From Agromyces lapidis (GTDB taxonomy: Bacteria; Actinomycetota; Actinomycetes; Actinomycetales; Microbacteriaceae), in the NCBI RefSeq assembly GCF_009749405.1, contig NZ_WBIQ01000001.1:62001-126000 (forward strand): a stretch of 64,000 nt of DNA. Reading direction: 5' to 3'. A model generated the notes under the pieces. That model ran no database searches, was not told where the DNA came from, and worked only from the letters and a program-made list of their open reading frames with translations. A program made the position numbers and the translations under genes. Position 1 is the stretch's first letter, and the number at the start of each line of letters is the position of its first letter. Positions 52,569 through 60,143 of the stretch are shown here, piece after piece.

Positions 52569-52581
52569 GGATTCGAACCCC
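52569..52581. other. tRNA T-arm-like remnant
   Basis: GGATTCGAACCCC repeats exactly the 13 bases of the tRNA-Ser T arm at 52638-52650, 69 bp away. The flanks do not form a T stem, so this is a fragment: a decayed tRNA or the remains of an integration site. Apart from it, 52246-52623 shows nothing recognisable. Confidence 0.4.
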
Positions 52582-52623
52582 GTGTGCGGGGTGCTGTGCG
52601 CGCACCCGGCGGCGGATCACTTC

Positions 52624-52711
52624 TGGCGGAGGATAGGGGATTCGAACCCCTGAGGGCTTTCACCCAACACGCTTTCCAAGCGTGCGCCATAGGCCACTAG
52701 GCGAATCCTCC
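52624..52711 (-). tRNA. tRNA-Ser (GGA)
   Basis: The acceptor stem GGAGGAT pairs with ATCCTCC, the discriminator is G, and CCA is encoded (52624-52626). The anticodon stem CACGC/GCGTG holds the loop TTGGAAA with anticodon GGA at 52677-52675. The long variable arm (GGGTGAAAGCCC) and T loop GGGGTTCGAATCCCC identify a class II serine tRNA. It starts three bases after the SRP RNA. Confidence 0.95.
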
Positions 52712-52713
52712 AG

Positions 52714-52802
52714 TGACCCCCCACGCACCCGCCAGAGCCCGGTTACCCTTGCTGCGTTTCCGCCCTGGGGGAGTTGGCCTGGATGGCGCCACGTGGGGAG
52801 CC
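52714..52802 (-). ncRNA. ffs: Small signal recognition particle RNA (4.5S)
   Basis: The coding strand contains CCAGGGCGGAAACGCAGCAA followed by GGGTAACC, which is the conserved SRP helix with its GGAA tetraloop and Ffh-binding internal loop. The ends CTCCCCACG and CGTGGGGGG pair. It binds Ffh for co-translational membrane targeting. The 5' end is placed by TAGACT (complement of 52810-52815), seven bases upstream; boundaries are good to a few bases. Confidence 0.88.
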
Positions 52803-52809
52803 GCAGGCA

Positions 52810-52839
52810 AGTCTACCCGAGCCGAGCCGGGTCGATGAA
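52810..52839 (-). promoter_or_regulatory. ffs/tRNA-Ser promoter
   Basis: TTCATC (complement of 52834-52839), an 18-bp spacer and TAGACT (complement of 52810-52815). It lies just upstream of the divergent kinase promoter (TACCGT, 52867-52872). Confidence 0.6.
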
Positions 52840-52878
52840 CCAGCCCCCGATCGAGTGGCCGGGCACTACCGTGAGGGG

Positions 52879-53460
52879 ATGCCCCAGACCGACGTCGATG
52901 CCGTGTTCGAACGCGTGATGGCGGCGCGGGCGGCCGCCGAGCGGCCGATCGTCGTGGGCATCTCGGGCTACTGCGGGGCGGGCAAGTCGACACTCGCCCG
53001 GGCCCTCGTCGCGCGCGACGGCGGGATCGTGCGGATCCGCGGCGACGACTTCCTCGACCCGGTGCTGTCGCACCGGCGGTCGATCGATTGGAGCGGTGTC
53101 GAGCGCGAGCGGCTCGCCGATGAGGTGCTGCGTCCGTTCCGCGCGGGACGTTCGAGTGAGTTCCGCCCGTACGACTGGAGTGCCCGTCGTCTCGGCGAGC
53201 CGCGCCCGTTGCCGAGCGCCGAAGTGCTCGTCGTCGACCTGATCGGGCTCTTCCACCCCGACACGGTCGAGTTGCTCGACCTTCGCATCTGGGTCGACCT
53301 CGACCTCGAGACCGCCGCACGGCGCGGCAAGGCACGCGACGAGGCGCTCGGCCGGCGGCACGACCGGCTCTGGGACGAGGTCTGGGTGCCCAACGAGCGC
53401 GACTTCGCCGAGCGGTTCCGCCCGCGCGAGCGGGCGCACCTCAGTGTCGACGCGCGTTGA
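52879..53460 (+). CDS. Uridine kinase-like P-loop protein
   Basis: 193 residues. Walker A GISGYCGAGKST (about residues 25-36), then RGDDFLDP and a C-terminal VDLDLETAARRGKARDEALG lid-like stretch fit the uridine/pantothenate kinase-like family. It probably phosphorylates a nucleoside or similar small molecule. TACCGT six bases before the ATG gives a leaderless start. Confidence 0.8.
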   Translation: MPQTDVDAVFERVMAARAAAERPIVVGISGYCGAGKSTLARALVARDGGIVRIRGDDFLDPVLSHRRSIDWSGVERERLADEVLRPFRAGRSSEFRPYDWSARRLGEPRPLPSAEVLVVDLIGLFHPDTVELLDLRIWVDLDLETAARRGKARDEALGRRHDRLWDEVWVPNERDFAERFRPRERAHLSVDAR

Positions 53461-53592
53461 ATCGCGCACCGGCGCCGACGAGCGCGCACCGGCGGCAGGA
53501 TGAGCGGTCCAGCGCCCCGTCACCGGGAGGTGCCGGCCGGCTGGTCATGTTCACGAGCCGCGACTCGGTCGCCCGGCACCCGCTCGTGCGGG

Positions 53593-53665
53593 ATTCAGGA
53601 GGCTCGGACCACCGAGCCGGGCGGGCGGATGCCTCGTGCGGCGTGCCGCACGAGGCATCCTGAAT
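53593..53665. terminator. Compound structured terminator
   Basis: Three nested helices: outer ATTCAGGA (53593-53600) with TCCTGAAT (53658-53665); hairpin GGCTCGG-ACCA-CCGAGCC (53601-53618); and a perfect 16-bp hairpin with arms 53627-53642 and 53645-53660. Both arms of the last hairpin carry GGATGCCTCG or its complement. It lies between convergent genes. The rest of 53461-53694 holds no gene. Confidence 0.65.
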
Positions 53666-53694
53666 TCTGCACGTGGAAGAGGCCCGCGAGGCCC

Positions 53695-54645
53695 CTACCC
53701 CCGCGCCACCCGCGCCGCGAGATACGCGTCGAAGGCCTCACGGCTCGTCTTCGCCGGGGTGTAGCCGAGCACCGACTTCAGCCGCTCGTTCGCGAGCACC
53801 GGCCGGTACTGCAGGAACCCGACTCGCTCGGGCCCGTGCACGGTGAGCCGCAGGGCGCGCCCGGCGCGCAGCGCGAAGGCGAGGATGCCGGGCGACAGGG
53901 TCAGCGTGCGCTTGCCGAGCGTTGCGGCGATCTCGTGCACGCTCACCTTGCCGTCGCCGGCGACGTTGAACGCCCCGGTCGCCTCGCCGGTCGCACCCGC
54001 CGCGATCGCGCCGACGACGTCATCGACCCAGACGAACACGAAGGGGCTGTCGGAGCCGCGGATCGCGAGGATCCGCGGGCCGTCCCAGAGGGCGGTGATC
54101 TGATTCGCGACGGTCGGACCGAGGATGGTGCCGATGCGCAGCACCACCTGCTCGAGCGCGGGGTGGGCCTCCCGGTAGTCGGCGAGCATCTCTTCGACGA
54201 GGCGCTTGTGCCGCGAGTAGCTGAACTCCTCGTTGCCGCGGATCGGGTCGTCTTCGCGGAGCCATTCGGGGTTGTCGGCGTGGTACCCGTATGCGGCGCC
54301 CGACGACGAGACGACGATGCGCGAGACCCCGTAGGCGACGGCCGCGTCGAGCACGTTGCGGGTGCCCTCGACGTCGACCCGGTACTCGATCTCCTCGTCG
54401 AGGGCGCCGGGGTTCACGATCGCGGCGAGGTGCACGATCGTGTCGATGCGGTGCTCACGCACGACGGCGGCGACCGCCTGGGCGTCGGTCACGTCGCACG
54501 GGGCGACGACGACTCCGGCGGGCGTCGAGGCGGGTTCGCGCACGTCGCCCGAGACGACGAGCTCGACGCGTGGATCGCCCGCGAGGGCGCGCACCGCCGC
54601 GGAGCCGAGGAATCCGGAGCCGCCGGTGACGAGCACGCGCCTCAT
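53695..54645 (-). CDS. NAD-dependent epimerase/dehydratase
   Basis: 316 residues, extended short-chain dehydrogenase. VLVTGGSGFLGSAAVRALAG binds NAD; the catalytic Tyr-Lys pair is YSRHK (about residues 153-157), with Ser in SSSGAAYGYH. The substrate may be a nucleotide sugar or, given the coupled monooxygenase and BASS transporter, a sterol-like or other alcohol. The ATG overlaps the BASS gene stop (ATGA). Confidence 0.82.
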   Translation of the reverse strand: MRRVLVTGGSGFLGSAAVRALAGDPRVELVVSGDVREPASTPAGVVVAPCDVTDAQAVAAVVREHRIDTIVHLAAIVNPGALDEEIEYRVDVEGTRNVLDAAVAYGVSRIVVSSSGAAYGYHADNPEWLREDDPIRGNEEFSYSRHKRLVEEMLADYREAHPALEQVVLRIGTILGPTVANQITALWDGPRILAIRGSDSPFVFVWVDDVVGAIAAGATGEATGAFNVAGDGKVSVHEIAATLGKRTLTLSPGILAFALRAGRALRLTVHGPERVGFLQYRPVLANERLKSVLGYTPAKTSREAFDAYLAARVARG

Positions 54646-55616
54646 GCGACGGGCTCGCTTCCGGACGTCTCGGTGGTCTCGATACGCCCGCTGCGCTCGC
54701 TACTCGACCGACGGTCGGCCCGCTTCGCCGTGTGCCGTGCCCACAGCGTCGCGACCGCGAGGCCAGCGATGATGTCCCAGATGCCCCACCAGCCGGCGAC
54801 GATCGCCATGCCGCCGAGGCCGTCGAAGAACGCGAACACGAGGCCGAGGCCGAGGCCCGCGTTGCGGATGCCGACCTCGAAGGTGATCGCCTTGCGGTCG
54901 CGCACGCCGAGTCCGCCGATGCGGGCGCTCGCGTAGCCGAGGCCGAGCGCGACCGCATCGTGCAGGAACACCGCGACCAGCACGACGCCGATGTACGCCA
55001 TGAAGATCGTCCAGTTGCCGACGAGTGCGATGACGATGAAGCCGACGAGGGCGGCGAGGCTGATCCAGCGCGCGTACGGCTGCACGTGTGCCGCGAAGCG
55101 CGGCCACTTCGCGCGGATCAGGAGCCCCGCGAAGAACGGCAGCCCGATGATGAGGAAGATCTCGAGCAGCATCTGCCAGCCGTTGAGGCTCACCGCGCGC
55201 ACGAGCTCCGACGCCGTCGGGTGCAGGCTGCCCCAGAAGACGACGCTGATCGGCAGCACGAAGATGTAGAGCGCATTCGCGACCGCCGTCATCGAGACCG
55301 AGAGCGCGACGTTGCCGCGGGCGCGGTAGGTCAGTACCTGCGAGATGTTGCCCGGCGGGCAGCACGCCACGAGGATCATGCCGAGCGCGATCGAGGCCTG
55401 CACGTTCAGCAACAGCGTCAGCCCGAAGGTGACGGCCGGCAGCAGGATGATCTGCGCGAGCATCGCGACGATCATCGCCTTCGGTGCGGTGAGCACGGCC
55501 TTGAAGTCGCTCGGCGCGGTGTCGAGCGCGATGCCGAACATGATGAACCCGAGCACCACGTTCAGGGCGAGCATCGAGCCGGGAGTGAAGTTCAAGACGA
55601 CGTCGTCGATGTTCAT
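54642..55616 (-). CDS. BASS-family (bile acid:sodium symporter-like) transporter
   Basis: 324 residues, about nine to ten membrane segments. CCPPGNISQVLTYRARGN (about residues 86-103) and FEVGIRNAGLGLGLVFAF are the conserved crossover regions. It imports an organic anion with sodium. The last 23 or so residues (including RRSSSERSGRIETTE) are encoded by a REP-like element at 54672-54712 and are not part of the family. The ATG overlaps the monooxygenase stop. Confidence 0.88.
   Translation of the reverse strand: MNIDDVVLNFTPGSMLALNVVLGFIMFGIALDTAPSDFKAVLTAPKAMIVAMLAQIILLPAVTFGLTLLLNVQASIALGMILVACCPPGNISQVLTYRARGNVALSVSMTAVANALYIFVLPISVVFWGSLHPTASELVRAVSLNGWQMLLEIFLIIGLPFFAGLLIRAKWPRFAAHVQPYARWISLAALVGFIVIALVGNWTIFMAYIGVVLVAVFLHDAVALGLGYASARIGGLGVRDRKAITFEVGIRNAGLGLGLVFAFFDGLGGMAIVAGWWGIWDIIAGLAVATLWARHTAKRADRRSSSERSGRIETTETSGSEPVA
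54672..54712. repeat. REP-like element inside the BASS gene
   Basis: It contains GGTCTCGATACG, a CGCTGCGCTCG centre and CTACTCGACC, the same family as 61361-61449. It is read in frame as the C-terminal tail of the transporter (about residues 302-315). Confidence 0.7.
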
Positions 55617-56995
55617 GCGCGTACTCCGTCCAGGTCGGTCGAACGGCTCGCATCGGGGGCGGTGCGTGTCGGTGCGGCGGATGCCTCGGGCAGCGTGCGG
55701 CGCAGCCGCTTCACCGTGCGCCGGTAGGCGTCCTTGTTCACGTAGTACGACATGCGGTCGAGCCCGAGGTAGTCGTATCCGCCGGTGAGGTCGGGCCACG
55801 GGGCATCCGCCCGCGCCCTGAACCGCGCCGCCTGCTCGGGCGCGCTCGCAGCGGCGGCGAGGTAGGCGGCGATGAGCTCAGCCTGCTCGGCGCGGCCCTG
55901 CCAGCCGATGCCCGACGCCTCGATCATGCCGAGCACGTACAGGCCGTTGAAGCTCGGCGGGAAGATGTTGAGGAAGAGCGTGGGCGACGCCGTCGCCCAG
56001 TTGAGGTGCTCGCGTGCGACGAACGGGTAGTCGAGCGTGTAGCCGGTCGCCAGCACGACGCGGTCGTACTCGGCCGAGCTGCCGTCGGCGAAGTGCACGG
56101 TGCGCCCGTCGAAGCGGTCGATGTCGGGCACGATGCGCAGGTCGCCCTGGCCGAGATGGTTCAGCACCATCGTGTTCACGATGGGGTGCGACTCGTAGAT
56201 CTTGTAGTCGGGCTTCGGGAAGCCGAACCGCACCGGATCGCCCGTGAACGCCTTCAACACCCTGGCGTCGATGAACTGCTTGATCGGCGCCGGCAGCGGG
56301 CGGCCCTGGTTGAGGGTGTCCGAGGGCTTGCCGAACAGGTAGCGGGGCACGAAGTAGTACCCGCGGCGTACCGACAGGTCGATGGATGCCGCGTGGTGCA
56401 CCGCGTCGACGGCGATGTCGCAGCCGGAGTTGCCGGCGCCGATGATGAGCACGCGCTCGCCGTCGAACACCTTCGCCGACTTGTACGCACTCGTGTGCAT
56501 CAGCTCGCCCGTGAACTCGCCGCGGAACGCCGGCACGTTCGGCTCTGCGAGGGTGCCGTTCGCGAGGATCACCGCGGAGTAGTCGCCGGTGACCGTGTCA
56601 CCGTCTGCGGTGACGGCCGTGAGTCGCCAGCCGTTCGCGCCGGGCGCCTCGCCGTCGGCCGTGGGCAGCGGCTCGACCGCGGTGACGCGGGTGTCGAAGC
56701 GGAAGTGCTCGCGCAGCCCGAACTCGTCGGCGTAGTCGCCGAAGTAGTCGAGCAGTTCGCGGTGACTCGGGTAGTCGGCCGTCGAACGCATCGGGAACTC
56801 GGCGAACTCGGTCGTCGTGCGGCTCGAGATGAGGTGCGCCGACTCGTACATGGTCGAGCGGGGGTTGTCGATGTTCCAGAGGCCGCCGACGTCGGCGCCG
56901 GCCTCGAAACCGTGGAAGGGGAGCCCGGCGCGGCTGAGTGCGCGTGCGCCGGCAAGGCCCGAGGGGCCCGCTCCGATGAGGGCGATGGGGTTCAC
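55613..56995 (-). CDS. Flavin-containing monooxygenase (FMO/BVMO-like)
   Basis: 460 residues. IALIGAGPSGLAGARAL binds FAD at the N-terminus, LIIGAGNSGCDIAV (about residues 182-195) binds NADPH, and the intervening FRGEFTGELMHTSAY resembles the FxGxxxHxxxY signature. It oxygenates a soft nucleophile or ketone. The GTG at 56995 starts directly before the Rossmann strand; the frame is open to 57196 but without a ribosome site. First gene of a three-gene coupled operon; TATGCT (complement of 57061-57066) may be its -10 box. Confidence 0.84.
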   Translation of the reverse strand: MNPIALIGAGPSGLAGARALSRAGLPFHGFEAGADVGGLWNIDNPRSTMYESAHLISSRTTTEFAEFPMRSTADYPSHRELLDYFGDYADEFGLREHFRFDTRVTAVEPLPTADGEAPGANGWRLTAVTADGDTVTGDYSAVILANGTLAEPNVPAFRGEFTGELMHTSAYKSAKVFDGERVLIIGAGNSGCDIAVDAVHHAASIDLSVRRGYYFVPRYLFGKPSDTLNQGRPLPAPIKQFIDARVLKAFTGDPVRFGFPKPDYKIYESHPIVNTMVLNHLGQGDLRIVPDIDRFDGRTVHFADGSSAEYDRVVLATGYTLDYPFVAREHLNWATASPTLFLNIFPPSFNGLYVLGMIEASGIGWQGRAEQAELIAAYLAAAASAPEQAARFRARADAPWPDLTGGYDYLGLDRMSYYVNKDAYRRTVKRLRRTLPEASAAPTRTAPDASRSTDLDGVRA

Positions 56996-57240
56996 GGGTG
57001 GTGTCTCTGTTTCGGGTCGTGCCGCAGGGGGACGGCACGGCACGTCGATGTGCCCGATCAGCATAGGCGAATCCCGCTCGGGTTCTGACCGCCACCGGCT
57101 GTCCGAGGCGCGCGGCCTCCTCGCGTTCGCGCACGTCATCCTCCCGGCGGACGGCGCCGCGGCGAGGATGGGCCCCGAGTGCCACCCGGACGGCACCGGG
57201 CGTCGATGTCACGGCGGCGCCGCGTTCCTAGCGTGGAATG

Positions 57241-58140
57241 GTGCCCCGATCGAACGTCTCCGCCGTGCCCGTCGCCTCCCCGTCCACCGCCCGATGGCTC
57301 TCCGGCCCGACCGCGATGGCGCTGCGCTTCGTCGGCCCCGGCGTCGTGCTGCTCGCGCTCGGCATGATGTGGGCGGCGAGGATCGTCTTCGCCGGCAACA
57401 CCTACGTGAGCGGGCTCGGCGCCGCCGGCGAGATCACCTCGACCGCGTTCAACCTCTCGCTCGGCCTGGTGGCGCTCGGCGGTGCGGTCTCGGCGATCGG
57501 GCTCTGGGGGATTCGCAGCGGGCGCGGACTGTTCGGCGCGTGGGCGGTGAGCACGAGCCTGCTCGGCGCGAGCGCGATGTTCGCCGTCGGCGCGGCGGTG
57601 CCGTGCACGACGGGATGCCCGATCCCGTTCACCGCCGCGGCTGCCCCGCAGGACGCCGTGCACACCATCGCCGCGGTCACCGGATTCGCCCTTGCGGGCG
57701 TGGCGATCATCCAGACGCTCAGGCTCGGGCGGGCGTACGCGATCCTCGCCGCGCCGAGCATCCTGCTCGTCATCGCGACCTCGGCCGCCGGCGGCATCCT
57801 CTCGCTCGCCGGGGTCGCGACCTCGCTGGGCGGCTGGCTCGAACTCGTCGCGACGACGGCGGCGCTGCTCTGGCTCGCCGCCCTGTCCTGGCTGACGCAG
57901 CACCGCATCGTGACGGACCCGTCGGCTGACCGGAGACTCCCGGAACCGACGGCGCACACGCCGAATAGGCTGGACGGGTGGCGCACAGCATCTACATCTG
58001 CTCGGCCGAGGGCAACACCGGCAAGTCCACCGTGGCGCTCGGCACCCTCGACACCCTCACCCACCGGGCGACCCGCGTCGGCGTCTTCCGCCCGATCGCA
58101 CGATCGACGGCCGAGCGGGACTACGTCCTCGAACTCCTGA
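57241..58140 (+). CDS. DUF998-like membrane protein
   Basis: 299 residues in the open frame. Six hydrophobic segments span about residues 26-220; the remaining tail is Arg/Pro/Ser-rich and low in quality. TAGCGT six bases before GTG 57241 favours that start over the ATG three bases earlier. No in-frame stop exists before 58140, so the tail overlaps pta by 163 bp. Function unknown; DUF998 proteins are predicted membrane proteins. Confidence 0.72.
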   Translation: MPRSNVSAVPVASPSTARWLSGPTAMALRFVGPGVVLLALGMMWAARIVFAGNTYVSGLGAAGEITSTAFNLSLGLVALGGAVSAIGLWGIRSGRGLFGAWAVSTSLLGASAMFAVGAAVPCTTGCPIPFTAAAAPQDAVHTIAAVTGFALAGVAIIQTLRLGRAYAILAAPSILLVIATSAAGGILSLAGVATSLGGWLELVATTAALLWLAALSWLTQHRIVTDPSADRRLPEPTAHTPNRLDGWRTASTSARPRATPASPPWRSAPSTPSPTGRPASASSARSHDRRPSGTTSSNS

Positions 58141-60143
58141 TCGCGCACGAGGGCGTCGTGCCGATCGACTACGACGAGGCGATCGGCGTCGCGTACGAAG
58201 AAGTGCATGTCGACCCCGATGCGGCACTCGCGACGATCGTGCGCCGGTTCAAGGCGATCGAGGGCCGTTGCGACGTGGTCGTGATCATCGGATCCGACTA
58301 CACCGATGTGGGCAGCCCGACCGAGCTCGCGTACAACGCGCGCATCGCCGCGAACCTGGGCGCCCCGGTGCTCCTCGTGCTCGGCGGGCGGGTCGGCGAG
58401 GGCCAGGGCCGCGGGCGAAGCGAACACCTCGGCGACACCGAGGCGCGCACGGCCGACGAGCTCGCGCAGCTCACCGAGCTCGCCGTCGAGGAGCTCGAGC
58501 GCGAGCACGCCTCGCTCCTCGGCATCGTCGTCAACCGCGCCGATCCCGAGCGGCTCCCCGAGATCGTCGGCGCCGTGCGGCACGCGTCGCGATCGGGGCA
58601 CGGCCGGCCCGTCGCCGCGACGTCGGGCGAGGCATCCGCCGCAGTGTGGGCGATCCCCGAGGACCAGTTCCTCGTCGCGCCGTCGATGCGCTCGATCATG
58701 CACGCCGTCGACGGCGAGCTCTACGCGGGCGACGCCGACCTGCTCGACCGCGAGGCGCTCGGCGTCGTGATCGCGGCGATGTCGATGGAGAACGTGCTCT
58801 CGCACCTCATCGAGGGCTCCGTCGTGATCGTGCCGGGCGATCGCAGCGAGGTGCTGCTCGGGGTGCTCACGGCGCACGCCTCGGCCACCTTCCCGTCGAT
58901 CTCGGGCATCGTGCTGAACGGCGGATTCCCGCTCTCGCCGCATATCGAGCGCCTGGTCGAGGGCTTGAAGGCCGGGCTGCCGATCATCCGCACCGAGTTG
59001 ACGAGCTACGAGACTGCGCTCGCGATCACCCACACCCGGGGCCGCCTCGCGGCCGAGTCGCAGCGCAAGCGCGACACCGCCCTGTCGCTCTTCGAGCAGC
59101 ACGTCGACGGCCAGGCGCTGCTCGACCGGCTCGAGATCGCGCGCCCCGAGGTCGTCACCCCGCTCATGTTCGAGTACGGGCTGCTCGAGCGGGCGCGCCG
59201 CGAGCGCAAGCACATCGTGCTGCCCGAGGGCTACGACGACCGCATCCTCCGGGCCGCCGCCACCCTGCTCGCCCGCGACGTCGCCGATCTCACGATCCTC
59301 GGCGAGGAGATCGAGGTGCGCTCGCGGGCGATCGGGCTCGGCCTCGACATCTCGCGCGCGATGGTGCTCTCGAACCACGACTTCGTCTACGTCACGCGCT
59401 TCGCCGAGGAGTACCAGAAGCGCCGGGCGCACAAGGGCGTCACGCTCGAGCAGGCGCGCGAACGCGTGCAAGATGTGTCGTACTTCGGCACCATGATGGT
59501 CGAGCTCGGCATGGCCGACGGCATGGTGTCGGGCGCCGCGCACACGACGGCGCACACCATCCGCCCCTCCTTCGAGATCATCAAGACGCGGCCCGGCGTC
59601 GAGGTCGTCTCGAGCGTGTTCCTGATGGCGCTCGCCGACCGCGTGCTCGTCTACGGCGACTGCGCGATCGTGCCCGACCCGACGGCCGAGCAGCTCGCCG
59701 ACATCGCGATCTCCTCGGCGCAGACCGCCGCGCAGTTCGGCATCGAACCGCGCATCGCGATGCTCTCCTACTCGACGGGCGAATCCGGTTCGGGGGCCGA
59801 CGTCGACAAGGTGCGGAGTGCCACCGAGCTCGTGCGGGAGCGAGCCCCGCAGCTCGCGGTCGAGGGTCCGATCCAGTACGACGCCGCCGCCGACGCGGCG
59901 GTCGCGCGCACGAAGCTTCCCGACTCGGATGTCGCGGGGCGGGCGACGGTGTTCGTGTTCCCCGACCTGAACACCGGCAACAACACCTACAAGGCGGTGC
60001 AGCGTTCGGCCGGGGCCGTCGCGATCGGGCCGGTGCTGCAGGGCATGCGCAAGCCCGTCAACGATCTCTCGAGAGGGGCGCTCGTGCAGGACATCGTGAA
60101 CACCGTGGCGATCACGGCGATCCAGGCGGCGGATGCCTCGTGA
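57978..60143 (+). CDS. pta: Phosphate acetyltransferase Pta
   Basis: 721 residues: an N-terminal P-loop DRTGG-type domain (IYICSAEGNTGKSTVALG), a DRTGG domain, then the catalytic PTA_PTB domain (VLPEGYDDRILRAA; SGAAHTTAHTIRPSF; FPDLNTGNNTYKAVQR). It interconverts acetyl-CoA and acetyl phosphate. GTG start with TAGGCT six bases upstream, so leaderless, and located inside the DUF998 open frame. Coupled to ackA by GTGA. Confidence 0.95.
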   Translation: MAHSIYICSAEGNTGKSTVALGTLDTLTHRATRVGVFRPIARSTAERDYVLELLIAHEGVVPIDYDEAIGVAYEEVHVDPDAALATIVRRFKAIEGRCDVVVIIGSDYTDVGSPTELAYNARIAANLGAPVLLVLGGRVGEGQGRGRSEHLGDTEARTADELAQLTELAVEELEREHASLLGIVVNRADPERLPEIVGAVRHASRSGHGRPVAATSGEASAAVWAIPEDQFLVAPSMRSIMHAVDGELYAGDADLLDREALGVVIAAMSMENVLSHLIEGSVVIVPGDRSEVLLGVLTAHASATFPSISGIVLNGGFPLSPHIERLVEGLKAGLPIIRTELTSYETALAITHTRGRLAAESQRKRDTALSLFEQHVDGQALLDRLEIARPEVVTPLMFEYGLLERARRERKHIVLPEGYDDRILRAAATLLARDVADLTILGEEIEVRSRAIGLGLDISRAMVLSNHDFVYVTRFAEEYQKRRAHKGVTLEQARERVQDVSYFGTMMVELGMADGMVSGAAHTTAHTIRPSFEIIKTRPGVEVVSSVFLMALADRVLVYGDCAIVPDPTAEQLADIAISSAQTAAQFGIEPRIAMLSYSTGESGSGADVDKVRSATELVRERAPQLAVEGPIQYDAAADAAVARTKLPDSDVAGRATVFVFPDLNTGNNTYKAVQRSAGAVAIGPVLQGMRKPVNDLSRGALVQDIVNTVAITAIQAADAS

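Noticed and set aside
52555..52600. A second intact tRNA
   Set aside because: Only the T-loop segment matches; no T stem, acceptor stem or anticodon arm can be formed.
53457..53663. Short open frame after the P-loop kinase
   Set aside because: It ends inside the terminator structure, lacks a ribosome site and has no recognisable protein pattern.
58268..60143. Alternative frame within pta that joins ackA in frame
   Set aside because: It is the +1 shadow of pta; only the ackA part, from the GTG at 60140, has real motifs.
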